DNA from: Streptomyces mangrovisoli
GTDB taxonomy: Bacteria > Actinomycetota > Actinomycetes > Streptomycetales > Streptomycetaceae
Length of the DNA: 64,000 nucleotides
Direction of reading: 5' to 3'
Assembly (NCBI RefSeq): GCF_000974985.2
Contig: NZ_LAVA02000026.1
Location: forward strand, 62,001-126,000
Shown here: in pieces, positions 8,942-18,024 of the stretch
Position numbering within the stretch: position 1 is the first letter of the stretch
Layout of the letters: the number at the start of each line of letters is the position of its first letter
The notes under the pieces: model-generated
What the model saw: the letters and a program-made list of their open reading frames with translations, nothing else
Database searches by the model: none
What the model was told of the DNA's origin: nothing
Made by a program: the position numbers and the translations under genes

Positions 8942-11900
8942 TCAGCCGGTGTACCGGTAGGTCGAGGAGGCCTGCTCGTACAGCTGGGTCACCTCGTCGC
9001 GCTGCGAGTCCGGGCCGCGCACCTGGAGCACGTGGTAGCGGCCGCCGATCAGGATCGCGAGATTGCGCACGAACAGGTCGTCCCCGTCGTCGTCGGTCCA
9101 GGTGAACTGGCCCTCGGCCATGGTCTGTCCGCCCACCGTGATGGTGCGCAGCCCGGTCGCCGTGGCCCAGCTGGAGTTCCGGTACGGCGCCAGCTCGGGC
9201 TCCTTGTCGCGCTGGTAGGTCATCGGGTCGCTGCCGTAGGTGGACGCGCTGTCCCGGCCCGCGACGACGATCAGCTCGAAGCCAGCGTGCGAGTAGACCA
9301 CTTGGGCCTTGCCGTTCTTCGGCGTCCGGGTCCAGCCCTTGGCCACGGCGACCTCGAAACCGTCCGGGTCGTGACGCAGCGTGAACCCGGGGGCCACGTC
9401 GGAGTCGGCGGTCTGCGCCGAGGTCGAACCCGCCGACTGTGACGGACTGTTACCGGATCCGGACGTGCCGGTGGTCGGCGTGGCGCTGGGCGCGGCGCTG
9501 CTGTGGCCGGGTGCCGGGCTCTCCTGCCCGGCGGCTCCGGTGCGCTGCCCGCCCGCCGCGCCGTCCTCGCCGGCCTTCGGCATGAAGAGCATCGCGTACG
9601 CGACCGCGCCGGCCAGCAGCAGCAGGACCAGCAGCAGCAACGTACGGCCGAGGCGGCGCGGGGACCCGGCCGGACGCGCCGTGCGCTCCGGACGGACCGG
9701 GCGCTCCGGACGGACCGGGCGCTCCGGGCGGACCGGCCGGGCCGCGCGGTCCTCCTTCACCGCCCGCTTGTGCCGTCCGCGCGCACTGGTCGCGGGCAGC
9801 CCGGCGCGCCGCCTGCGCACCAGCTCGCCCCGGCGCCGGACGATGGGCAGCCTGCTGGGGTCCGCGGGCGGGGCGGCGACCACGTTGGCCCCGGCCTCGG
9901 GCTCGGGGGCGGACCGCACGAGCGAGCGCAGCCAGCCGCGCAGCTCCTCGAAGTCCAGCCGGTCGGTGGGGTCCTGGCGCAGCAGCGACTCCACCACCGG
10001 CCGCAGCGGCCCGCACTCCTCGGCGAACGCGGGCGGCTCGGCGCACACCAGCTGCACCAGCTCGGCCGTCGAGTCCTCCGGGTAGGGCGCGTGCCCCTGG
10101 ACGGCGCGGAACAGCAGCGCGCCCAGCGCCCACAGGTCGGTGGCCGGGCCGATGGGCGCGGCCAGCTGCCAGTTCTCGTGCACGGGTCCGGCCTGCTCGG
10201 GCGCCCAGCGCTCGGTCACCGGTCCCACCACGGTCATCCGGGCCTGCCGGGCCCGCTCGGCGTCCAGCGCGGTCGCGGGCCCGCGGCGCGCCGGGGCACC
10301 GGCGGCCAGGTCGTCCCACCGGCCGGGCGGCACCGACGAGGGCAGCGCCGGGGCCGGTCCCGCGTCGCGCGACGCCGGCCCGACGGCCGGCGGCAGCGCC
10401 CCGGCGGGGCCGGACTGGCGCGGCGGGCGGCCGAGCGCGGGCTGCGCGCCGCCGGGCGGCAGCGCGGAGCGCTCCTGCGTGGTGCCGGGCGCCGGGGACG
10501 GCGGCACGGGGTTGGCCCCGAACCATCCGGAGGGCTTGCCGCGGACGCCGTAGGGGTCGGCGATCCGTCCCGGCGGCGCGCTCCCCTCGGCCGCGCGCTC
10601 CACGCCGTTGCCGCCCGCGTACGAGGCCGGACCCATGCCGTTGCCCGCCGCGTACGGCGGCTGAGCCCCGCCGTTGCCGTCCGGGTACGGCTGCCGGGCC
10701 ATGCCGTCGCCGCCGCCCGGGGACTGCGGACGCGCGCTCCCGTAGCCCGTGTCGTACACGGGCCGGCCGCTCCCGCCCGTGTCGTACTCCGGCCGGCCGC
10801 TCCCGTGGCCCGCGTCGTAGGACTGACCGCTCCCGTGACCCGCGTCGTACGGCTGCGGCTGACCGCCCGCTCGACCCGTCTCGTAGTACGGCCGGCCGCC
10901 GCCAGAACCGCTCTCGTACGGCTGGCCGCCGCCATGACCGGTGTCGTACCGCTGCACCTCCGGCCCCTCGTCCAGGGGGTACGCCTGCTGCGCCGGGCCC
11001 TCGCCGAGGGGGAACGGTGGCCGTGGCGCGCCCTCGCCCGCCGGGAAGGGCGGCCGCTCCGGACCGCCGGACCGGCCCGCCGGGGTGCCCTCGGCCGGGG
11101 TGCGGGCGCCGGGCAGGGCCGCCCGCCCGTTCTGCTGGGCCTCCTGCACCCGGGCCGCGGCGCGGGCGCCCGCCCGGTACGCGGCGATCGCCCCGGCCCG
11201 CGCGGCCCTGATGTCGTCACCGGTCTCCAGCGCGCGCCGGTCCGGCGGCGCGGAGCCCGCGTCGGCTCCCGGCCCGTCGGGCTGCACCGGCGGCAGACCG
11301 CGGGCCTCCCGCGCCTGGATCGCGGCGCGCCGGGCCGCCTCGGGGTCCGCGGCGCCCGCCCCCTGGAGGCCGTACGCGGCGCCGGGACCGGACCGGTCCG
11401 CGGGGCCCGTTCCGCCGGGGTGGGTGCCCTCGGGCGCGTGGCCGCGGGGAACGGGCCCGGTGTCGCCGTCCTGGGCGGGGACCGGGTCGTACCCGCACAG
11501 CGCCTCCTCCGCCGCGCCGACTGCGAGGCCGGTGAGCATCACCCGGCCGTCGTCGCAGACGAGGACCGTGCGGGCGGTGATGTTGCGGTGCACCCAGCCG
11601 TGCGCGTGCAGCACGCGCAGCGCCATCAGGACGTCGGAGGCGACCTCGGCCGCCCGGTACGGCGTCAGCGGCTTCTCGGCGAGCAGCGCGGCCAGTGGCC
11701 GGGCGGCCACCAACTCGCTGACGACCCACAGCGAACCGCCCTCGGCGAACACGTCGAAGACCTGGTCCAGCCGGGGGTGGTCGGGGATGCGCGCGGCGGC
11801 CTGCGCGGCCTCCACGGCGCGCCGCACCGCCGGGTCGGTGGGCCGCCGGGTCGCCGTACGCGAGGACGACCGGCGCCGGGCGCCGCGCTCGCGCGCGGTG

Positions 11901-12091
11901 AACCCGTCGGGCAGGCCGTCCGCGTCGAGCACCTCGGCCTCGACGATCTCGGGCAACGGCACCTGGCGGACCAGGACTTCCTGGCCGCTGTAGGTGTCGA
12001 AGGCGCGGGTCTCGGTGAGTTCGTACTCGTCGGAGGGCGGCAGCGGCAGGCGGTAGCGGTCGGCGAGAACCCGGCCCGCATAGTCGTCCAC
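8942..12091 (-). CDS. Kinase-like membrane protein, predicted pseudokinase with giant insertion
   Basis: 1049 residues; GTG start at 12089-12091 with a strong site gggggaggcaac before it. The N-lobe-like part lacks the VAIK lysine (EVLVRQVPLP, about 38-47). The catalytic loop reads HRNITART (about 168-175) instead of HRDxKxxN, and DFG is replaced by LTGLAVG (186-192). Then come about 435 residues rich in Pro, Gly and Tyr, with repeats such as YDAGHGSG and YDTG, before the fold resumes at WAPEQAG (about 629) and ATDLWALGALLF. A basic stretch with RPERPV repeats leads to a span near 814-837 and an external domain of about 210 residues (FTLRHDPDGFEVAVAKGW). Without Lys, Asp and DFG it should not be catalytic; a scaffold or regulator of the neighbouring kinases is my inference. 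Confidence 0.9.
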   Translation of the reverse strand: MDDYAGRVLADRYRLPLPPSDEYELTETRAFDTYSGQEVLVRQVPLPEIVEAEVLDADGLPDGFTARERGARRRSSSRTATRRPTDPAVRRAVEAAQAAARIPDHPRLDQVFDVFAEGGSLWVVSELVAARPLAALLAEKPLTPYRAAEVASDVLMALRVLHAHGWVHRNITARTVLVCDDGRVMLTGLAVGAAEEALCGYDPVPAQDGDTGPVPRGHAPEGTHPGGTGPADRSGPGAAYGLQGAGAADPEAARRAAIQAREARGLPPVQPDGPGADAGSAPPDRRALETGDDIRAARAGAIAAYRAGARAAARVQEAQQNGRAALPGARTPAEGTPAGRSGGPERPPFPAGEGAPRPPFPLGEGPAQQAYPLDEGPEVQRYDTGHGGGQPYESGSGGGRPYYETGRAGGQPQPYDAGHGSGQSYDAGHGSGRPEYDTGGSGRPVYDTGYGSARPQSPGGGDGMARQPYPDGNGGAQPPYAAGNGMGPASYAGGNGVERAAEGSAPPGRIADPYGVRGKPSGWFGANPVPPSPAPGTTQERSALPPGGAQPALGRPPRQSGPAGALPPAVGPASRDAGPAPALPSSVPPGRWDDLAAGAPARRGPATALDAERARQARMTVVGPVTERWAPEQAGPVHENWQLAAPIGPATDLWALGALLFRAVQGHAPYPEDSTAELVQLVCAEPPAFAEECGPLRPVVESLLRQDPTDRLDFEELRGWLRSLVRSAPEPEAGANVVAAPPADPSRLPIVRRRGELVRRRRAGLPATSARGRHKRAVKEDRAARPVRPERPVRPERPVRPERTARPAGSPRRLGRTLLLLVLLLLAGAVAYAMLFMPKAGEDGAAGGQRTGAAGQESPAPGHSSAAPSATPTTGTSGSGNSPSQSAGSTSAQTADSDVAPGFTLRHDPDGFEVAVAKGWTRTPKNGKAQVVYSHAGFELIVVAGRDSASTYGSDPMTYQRDKEPELAPYRNSSWATATGLRTITVGGQTMAEGQFTWTDDDGDDLFVRNLAILIGGRYHVLQVRGPDSQRDEVTQLYEQASSTYRYTG
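9683..9738. repeat. 18-bp tandem repeat inside the pseudokinase gene
   Basis: Three consecutive copies of gctccggacggaccgggc (last one diverged), coding on the minus strand for repeated Arg-Pro-Val-Arg-Pro-Glu units in the positively charged segment just inside the membrane span. Confidence 0.7.
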
Positions 12092-12281
12092 GTTGCCTCC
12101 CCCGGCCGTCCGGTCGGTCAATTCCGTTCGCCCTGCGACCCGTTCCGCACACACATCTAAATGCGTACGGTCCGCAACCACTCACGATACGTGCCGGAGG
12201 CGACCTGCAATGCGAGGATGCCGGATGTCACGCACCGTACAGGGTCGTATGCCCCGCTTCGGTGTCGCTCGGGGGATTGGT

Positions 12282-14492
12282 TCAGGACGCGGGCTCGAAG
12301 GTGGCCGTCAGGGTCTTCCAGGTGTTCTTGCGCAGCGCGGTGTCCCAGTCGGCCGCCTTCGCCGAGTACATCAGCGCGTAGCCGAGGTGGTCGTTCACCA
12401 CGAAACCGCGGTCGATGGTGCGGAACTTGGTCCCGTCGTCCACGGAGGTGAACTCCCAGTCGGCGGTGTTCCAGGAGCGGTAGTCCACCTTCTCTATGCG
12501 GATGCGGTGGTACTGCGAGCGCGTCATGTAGCGCTCCTGGTTCTTCCAGTCCGCGACCGGGTCGTCCTTCGGCGTGCTGGTCCAGGCGACGAGCAGCTTC
12601 TGCCCCCGGGGTCCGGTGAACCGCGCTCCGGCGGAGTCGGTCGTCGTGTACTTCCATCCGGCGGGCAGCCCGATGGAGAAGCCCTGGCTCCCGCGGTACG
12701 TCGACGTCGCCGCGCCCACGCCGGAGCCACTCGTGCCGGAGGAGTCGTCCGAGCCCGCGGCGTCGTCGGACGAGCCGCTGTCCTGCGAACCGGCCGAACT
12801 GCTGCCGTCCGCCTGGGTTCCGCTGTCGTCGTCACCGGCGGCGGAGGAGGCGTCGCCGCCCTTGGTGTCGTCGCCCTTCGCGCCCGACGTGGCGCCCGCC
12901 TTCGTGCTCGACTTCGCGCTCGCCGTGGACGTGCTGCGCGCACCGCTCTTGTCGTCCGTGCCCTTGGCGTCGCCGTCTCCGGAGAGCGTGACGGCCAGCA
13001 CGACCGCGACGACGGCGAGCACCGCCACGAGCGCGATGATCACCAGCGTCCTGCGCGGCACCACATCGGTGATCGGCGCGCGCGGCGCGCTGCGCGGCGG
13101 CAGGTCCGGCAGGTCGTCGGGCGGCGACATCACGGGCCACCCGGAACTCCGCCCGCCGGCCGAGGCGTTGCCGCCCGCGCCGGTACCTGTGCCCGTTCCC
13201 GCGCCCGTAGCCGTGCCTGTGCCCTTGGCCGTGCCCACCGAGCCGCTCCGCGCGGAGGGCCTGCCCGCCGCACCGGCACCACTCGCCCCGGCACCGCTCG
13301 CGGCCGCCGCCCCGGAACCGTCCCGGGGCGCCGGGGCGGTCGCCGCCGGACCGCCCACCGAAGGCGCACCGGTACCGGGACCGGCCGCCGACGCCGAACC
13401 GGTGGCCGCGCCCGCCGAACCGGCGTCGCTCCCGGCGCTCTTGGCCCGCGAGGCGACCGACGTGGTGGCCGCTCCGGCCGCCACCGCGGCCTTGCGCACC
13501 GAACGCAGCGCCCCGCGCAGCTTCTCCGCCGCCTCCTCGCCGCGCTTGGTGCCCGGCGGATTCGAAGCCGCCTGCTCCGCGCGCCGGTCGGGCTGCGCGG
13601 GCAACGGCACCACCTTCGTGGCGTCGACCGGCTCCGGCTCCCGCGCGTGGAGCACGGCGTTGAGCATGGCGCGGGCACCGGTGTCGTCGAGCCGCTGGTC
13701 GGGGTCCTTGGTGAGCAGGCCGTAGATCACGTCCCTGAGCGGGCCCGCGTTCTTCGGCTCCTCCAGCGGCTCGGTCATCACCGCGGTGAGGGTGGCGATC
13801 GCCGAGCCCTTGTCGTACGGCGGGGCGCCCTCGACGGACGCGTACAGCAGGCCGCCGAGCGACCACAGGTCCGCCGCCGGGCCCGGCTTGTGGCCGCGGG
13901 CCCGCTCGGGGGAGATGTACGAGGGGGCGCCGACGAGCATCCCGGTGGAGGTGATGGACGGGTCGCCCTCCACCTGCGCGATGCCGAAGTCGGTGAGCAC
14001 GACCCGGCCGTCCTCGGCGATCAGCACGTTGGACGGCTTCACGTCCCGGTGCAGGATGCCCTCGCGGTGCGCGGAGCGCAGCACGTCGAGGATGGCGAGG
14101 CCGACCTCCGCCGCGCGCCGCGGCTGGAGCAGACCGTCCTCACGGATGGCCTCGGCGAGGGACTTGCCCTCGACCAGCTCCATCACGATCCACGGCCGGT
14201 CGTCCTCGTCGACCACGTCGAACACCGTCACCGCGCTGTTGTTGCGGATCCGCGCGATCGCCTTGGCCTCGCGGAGCGTGCGCGTGATCAGGCGCCGCTT
14301 CTCGTCCTCGTCGATGTTCGTCGGGAACCGCAGCTCCTTGACCGCGACCGTCCGGCCCAGGGTCTCGTCCTCGGCACGCCACACCGTGCCCATGCCGCCG
14401 CGGCCGAGCACTGCTCCCAGCCGGTACCGCCCGGCGAGGAGACGTCCGCTCTTGTCCTGACGGGATGCCCCCGCCCGCTCCGCCTCCGACAT
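12282..14492 (-). CDS. Membrane Ser/Thr protein kinase (kinase 5 of cluster)
   Basis: 736 residues, first gene of the leftward kinase series. Catalytic domain about 20-280 with LGRGGMGTVW, VAVKEL, HRDVKPSN, DFGIAQ; the activation segment ends in YISPER rather than the usual APER. A long Ala/Gly/Ser linker leads to a span near 480-504 (TLVIIALVAVLAVVAVVLAV), then a Ser/Asp-rich stalk and an external domain (YRGSQGFSIGLPAGWKY). The ATG at 14490-14492 is preceded by gaggggacgc, a good ribosome site; an in-frame ATG at 14504 lacks one. Divergent from the serine hydrolase at 14662, with 169 bp that must hold both promoters. Confidence 0.92.
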   Translation of the reverse strand: MSEAERAGASRQDKSGRLLAGRYRLGAVLGRGGMGTVWRAEDETLGRTVAVKELRFPTNIDEDEKRRLITRTLREAKAIARIRNNSAVTVFDVVDEDDRPWIVMELVEGKSLAEAIREDGLLQPRRAAEVGLAILDVLRSAHREGILHRDVKPSNVLIAEDGRVVLTDFGIAQVEGDPSITSTGMLVGAPSYISPERARGHKPGPAADLWSLGGLLYASVEGAPPYDKGSAIATLTAVMTEPLEEPKNAGPLRDVIYGLLTKDPDQRLDDTGARAMLNAVLHAREPEPVDATKVVPLPAQPDRRAEQAASNPPGTKRGEEAAEKLRGALRSVRKAAVAAGAATTSVASRAKSAGSDAGSAGAATGSASAAGPGTGAPSVGGPAATAPAPRDGSGAAAASGAGASGAGAAGRPSARSGSVGTAKGTGTATGAGTGTGTGAGGNASAGGRSSGWPVMSPPDDLPDLPPRSAPRAPITDVVPRRTLVIIALVAVLAVVAVVLAVTLSGDGDAKGTDDKSGARSTSTASAKSSTKAGATSGAKGDDTKGGDASSAAGDDDSGTQADGSSSAGSQDSGSSDDAAGSDDSSGTSGSGVGAATSTYRGSQGFSIGLPAGWKYTTTDSAGARFTGPRGQKLLVAWTSTPKDDPVADWKNQERYMTRSQYHRIRIEKVDYRSWNTADWEFTSVDDGTKFRTIDRGFVVNDHLGYALMYSAKAADWDTALRKNTWKTLTATFEPAS

Positions 14493-14661
14493 GCGTCCCC
14501 TCATGCAACCCGCCCTGACAGAGCCTCCATTGTCCCTCACCCGACAAGTGCCCGACGCCCAGGGTGCCTCAGGGGGCCTGCGGCGGCCTCCGGTGACAGA
14601 GGGGCCCCTGACCGGCACGCTCCGCACACCGGGATGATGGGGTCGACGAGGGGAGCCCACG

Positions 14662-15705
14662 ATGCCATCACTGCGCTCCCTGCTGGCCGTTCCGGCGGTT
14701 CTGGCCCTGCTCTGCCCGGTGGCGGCGAGCGCCGCGCCCCGGGCCGGCGCCGCGGACGCCGTCCTGCCGCTGCTCGTCACCCGGGGCCGCGCGCCCGCCG
14801 CCGCGCTGCTGGTCCAGGACCGGGCGACCGGCTCCTTCTACGGCTCGGCCGGGACGGGCATCTCCCCGGCCGACCATTTCCGGGCCGGCAGCATCACCAA
14901 GACCTTCATCGCGACGATCGTGCTCCAACTCGTCGGCGAGCGGCGGCTGTCGCTGTCCGACACCGTGGAGCAGCATCTGCCGGGACTGCTGCGCGGCGCC
15001 GGTCACGACGGCCGCGGCATCACCCTGCGGGCCCTGCTCACCCACACCAGCGGCCTCGCCGACTTCACCACCGTCACCCGGGGCTCCGTCCCCCTGACTC
15101 CCGCTCAGGCCGTCCGCATCGCACTCGCCCTCCCTCCGGCCCGTCCCGGCCGCTACGCGTACTCCAGCACCAACTACGTCCTGCTCGGCATGGTGATCCA
15201 GCAGGTCACCGGCGACTCCTACGCCGGTGAGGCCGAGCGCCGCATCATCCGTCCGCTGGGTCTGTCCGGCACCTCCTTCCCCGGTTCCCGCACCTCGCTG
15301 CCCTCTCCGCACGGCCGCGCCTACGCGGCCGACGGAACCGATGTCACCGCCCTCGACCCGCGCGTGGCCGGCGCTGCGGGTGAGCTGGTGACCACGCTCG
15401 CCGACCTGGACCGCTTCTACGCGGCGCTGCTCGGCGGCGCACTGCTGTCCCCTCGGCTGCTGCACTCGATGCTCGACACCCGTGCCGCAGACGGCTCGTA
15501 CGGCATGGGCCTGTTTCCCGTGAAGCTGCCGTGCGGCACCACGGTGTGGGGACACAACGGGCGCATCCCCGGCAGCTACGTGCGCACCGCGGCCACCGTG
15601 GACGGGCGCCGTGTCCTCACCTTCCGGGTGAACACGGACGAGATGGCAGATCCCGGTCTCGAACCCGCGCTGCTCGCCTCCGAGTTCTGCCCCCGCACCA
15701 CGTAG
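14662..15705 (+). CDS. Secreted serine hydrolase (beta-lactamase / D-alanyl-D-alanine carboxypeptidase family)
   Basis: 347 residues with a cleavable signal peptide of about 30 residues (LLAVPAVLALLCPVAASAAPRA). The penicillin-binding motifs of class C beta-lactamase-like enzymes are present in order: SITKTF (SxxK, near 75), YSSTNY (YxN, near 168) and the third motif as HNG (VWGHNGRIPGS, near 296). Length fits the family. It should act outside the membrane on D-Ala-D-Ala peptides or as an esterase; beta-lactam resistance is not implied. It is divergent from the kinase 5 gene, so envelope sensing by those kinases is a possible but unproven link. A GC hairpin follows the stop. Confidence 0.85.
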   Translation: MPSLRSLLAVPAVLALLCPVAASAAPRAGAADAVLPLLVTRGRAPAAALLVQDRATGSFYGSAGTGISPADHFRAGSITKTFIATIVLQLVGERRLSLSDTVEQHLPGLLRGAGHDGRGITLRALLTHTSGLADFTTVTRGSVPLTPAQAVRIALALPPARPGRYAYSSTNYVLLGMVIQQVTGDSYAGEAERRIIRPLGLSGTSFPGSRTSLPSPHGRAYAADGTDVTALDPRVAGAAGELVTTLADLDRFYAALLGGALLSPRLLHSMLDTRAADGSYGMGLFPVKLPCGTTVWGHNGRIPGSYVRTAATVDGRRVLTFRVNTDEMADPGLEPALLASEFCPRTT

Positions 15706-15713
15706 AACGACCG

Positions 15714-15742
15714 GGCCCCGGACGGAGATCCCGCCCGGGGCC
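15714..15742 (+). terminator. GC-rich hairpin after the serine hydrolase gene
   Basis: Perfect 8-bp stem (ggccccgg / ccggggcc) with a 13-base loop, 8 bases past the stop codon. No T-run follows, as is common for Streptomyces terminators. It may serve only the rightward gene. Confidence 0.5.
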
Positions 15743-16032
15743 ACTCGTACGGGTGATCTGCCGATCGGCTCGGCGGCGGGGTGCCTGGGCGGCGCCTCGG
15801 CGGGGAGGTGCCGCGCGGCGGGGCCTCGACGACCGCCCGGCCCCCGGGCCCCCCGGCGGCCCGCCGGGCGGCCCACCGGCGGGACGGGCCACCGTCGGCC
15901 CGGCCGGCCCGGACATCAGCGGACCTGCCACCGTCGGCCGGCCGGCCCGGAAGGCGGGCGTCCGGTTCCGGCTTCGGCGACCGGCCACTCCCGGGCTTCA
16001 CCGAAAGGGTCCGCGGTCGCCCGGCCGGTCCC
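15743..16032. other. Gene-free GC-rich spacer
   Basis: Convergent spacer between the serine hydrolase and glpD. It is extremely rich in short G/C runs and has a near-repeat of gccaccgtcggcc (about 15890 and 15929). No gene with a start site and plausible coding pattern was found. Confidence 0.5.
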
Positions 16033-17739
16033 CTACAGCGGCACGATGTCCGGTGCCCCCAGGCGGGCCGCGTCCGCCGTCAGGTCGTCCGGCTGGCGCT
16101 GCGACTCGCGTTCGGCCTCGACCCGCTTCTCGTAGTGCTGGACCTCGCGTTCGATCTGGTCCTTGTCCCAGCCCAGCACCGGCGCCATCAGTTCGGCGGC
16201 CTCGCGGGCGCTGCGCGTGCCCCGGTCGAAGGTCTCGATCGAGATGCGGGTGCGCCGGGTCAGCACGTCATCCAGGTGCCGCGCCCCCTCGTGCGAGGCG
16301 GCGTACACGACCTCGGCGCGCAGGTAGTCGTCGGCGTACTGCAACGGCTCGCCGAGCGAGGCGTCGGCGGAGATGAGGTCGAGGACCTCCTCGGCCAACG
16401 AGCCGAAGCGGTTCAGCAGATGCTCCACGCGCACCACGTGGATGCCGGTGCGCGCGGCGATGCGCGCCCGCGCGTTCCACAGCGCCGAGTAGCCCTCCGC
16501 GCCCAGCAGCGGGACGTCCTCGGTGACGCACTCCGCGACCCGCATGTCCAGTCCGTGCACGGCCTCGTCGACGGCGTCCTTGGCCATCACCCGGTAGGTC
16601 GTGTACTTGCCGCCGGCCACGACGACGAGTCCCGGCACCGGGTGGGCGACGGTGTGCTCGCGCGAGAGCTTGCTGGTGGCGTCCGACTCGCCGGCGAGCA
16701 GGGGCCTGAGGCCCGCGTAGACGCCCTGGACGTCGTCGCGGGTGAGCGGCACCGCCAGCACGGAGTTGACGTGCTCCAGCAGGTAGTCGATGTCGGCGCT
16801 GGACGCGGCGGGGTGGGCCTTGTCGAGGTCCCAGCCGGTGTCGGTGGTGCCGACGATCCAGTGCCGGCCCCAGGGGATGACGAAGAGCACGGACTTCTCG
16901 GTGCGCAGGATCAGCCCGGTCGAGGAGTTGATGCGGTCGCGGGGCACGACCAGGTGGATGCCCTTGGAGGCACGCACGTGGAACTGGCCGCGCTCGCCCA
17001 CCATGGCCTGGGTGTCGTCGGTCCACACCCCGGTGGCGTTGACGATCTGCTTGGCGTGGATCTCGTACTCCCCGCCGCCCTCGACGTCCTGGACCCGGGC
17101 GCCGACGACCCGTTCGCCCTCGCGCAGGAAGCCGGTGACGCGGGCGCGGTTCGCCGCCTTCGCGCCGTAGGACACGGCCGTCCGCACCAAGGTGGCCACG
17201 AAGCGGGCGTCGTCCATCTGGGCGTCGTAGTACTGCAAGGCGCCGACCAGGGCGTCCTTGCGCAGGGCCGGGGCGACGCGCAGGGCGCGGCGGCGGCTGA
17301 GGTGGCGGTGCATGGGCAGGCCCCGGCCGTGGCCGCGGGCCATCGACATGGCGTCGTAGAGCGCGACGCCCGAACCGGCGTAGAGGCGCTCCCAGCCCTT
17401 GTGCTGGAGGGGGTACAGGAACGGCACCGGCTTGACCAGGTGCGGGGCGAGGCGCTCCAGCAGCAGGCCGCGTTCCTTCAGCGCCTCACGGACGAGGGCG
17501 AAGTCGAGCATCTCCAGGTAGCGCAGGCCGCCGTGGATGAGCTTGCTGGACCTGCTGGACGTGCCCGAGGCCCAGTCGCGCGCCTCGACCAGTCCGGTGG
17601 ACAGGCCGCGCGTCACCGCGTCCAGGGCGGTGCCCGCGCCCACCACACCGCTGCCCACGACCAGCACGTCCAGCTCGCGCTCGGCCATGCCCGCCAGGGA
17701 TTCGGCGCGCTGCACCGGCCCCAGTGTCGCTGTCCTCAC
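16033..17739 (-). CDS. glpD: Aerobic glycerol-3-phosphate dehydrogenase
   Basis: 568-residue FAD enzyme that oxidises sn-glycerol 3-phosphate to dihydroxyacetone phosphate, passing electrons to quinone at the inner membrane face. The FAD-binding Rossmann motif is at about 24-40 (VLVVGSGVVGAGTALDAVTRG). The GlpD signatures GTSSRSSKLIHGGLRYLE and, later, IVGTTDTGWD and VVVAGGKYTTYRVMAKDAVD are clear, and a C-terminal DAO_C domain follows. Length is normal. The ATG at 17737-17739 starts about 20 residues before the fold. It is divergent from the nucleotide-sugar dehydrogenase gene; the gap of 285 bp holds two DnaA-box-like repeats. No GlpF or GlpK gene lies next to it. Confidence 0.92.
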   Translation of the reverse strand: MRTATLGPVQRAESLAGMAERELDVLVVGSGVVGAGTALDAVTRGLSTGLVEARDWASGTSSRSSKLIHGGLRYLEMLDFALVREALKERGLLLERLAPHLVKPVPFLYPLQHKGWERLYAGSGVALYDAMSMARGHGRGLPMHRHLSRRRALRVAPALRKDALVGALQYYDAQMDDARFVATLVRTAVSYGAKAANRARVTGFLREGERVVGARVQDVEGGGEYEIHAKQIVNATGVWTDDTQAMVGERGQFHVRASKGIHLVVPRDRINSSTGLILRTEKSVLFVIPWGRHWIVGTTDTGWDLDKAHPAASSADIDYLLEHVNSVLAVPLTRDDVQGVYAGLRPLLAGESDATSKLSREHTVAHPVPGLVVVAGGKYTTYRVMAKDAVDEAVHGLDMRVAECVTEDVPLLGAEGYSALWNARARIAARTGIHVVRVEHLLNRFGSLAEEVLDLISADASLGEPLQYADDYLRAEVVYAASHEGARHLDDVLTRRTRISIETFDRGTRSAREAAELMAPVLGWDKDQIEREVQHYEKRVEAERESQRQPDDLTADAARLGAPDIVPL

Positions 17740-17853
17740 CGCTGCCTCCCGCTGTCGCTCGCGTCGGCCGCACCCGGTGGGCGAAGCCCGTCACGTCTTC
17801 CCCCTGCCCAAATTCTGACCGGCTTGCCCGACTTCAGCCACCACTCGCCCCGG

Positions 17854-17892
17854 CCTGTGGACAACACCCCGCCCCCAGCCTGTGGACAACAC
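17854..17892 (-). promoter_or_regulatory. Two perfect DnaA-box sequences, 25 bp apart
   Basis: The 14-mer cctgtggacaacac occurs at 17854-17867 and again at 17879-17892. On the minus strand each contains TTGTCCACA, the preferred Streptomyces DnaA box (17856-17864 and 17881-17889). They lie in the divergent gap about 115 bp upstream of glpD. Sequence identity is certain; binding is inferred. Confidence 0.6.
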
Positions 17893-17939
17893 TCGCGGAA
17901 ACGCCAACGATCAATCCCGCATAACGGTCATATTTACTC

Positions 17940-17959
17940 CTAGTGTGACATTGCACTAG
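17940..17959. promoter_or_regulatory. Inverted repeat in the glpD / dehydrogenase gap
   Basis: Perfect 6-8-6 inverted repeat (ctagtg, tgacattg, cactag), 65 bp upstream of the gene at 18025, in the least GC-rich part of the gap. The position suits an operator for that gene. Confidence 0.4.
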
Positions 17960-18024
17960 CTCCTCCGGTCCACAGCACTTGCGCGCCGGTCCCGCATCGG
18001 TTACTGGGAAGGACGGCCCACGCC

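Noticed and set aside
9503..12160. Rightward open frame of 885 codons opposite the pseudokinase gene
   Set aside because: Same composition artefact; no ribosome site, and the opposite strand has clear kinase-fold and membrane signatures.
17740..18024. Possible chromosomal origin because of two DnaA boxes
   Set aside because: A Streptomyces origin has many boxes next to dnaA and dnaN; here there are two only and no replication gene.
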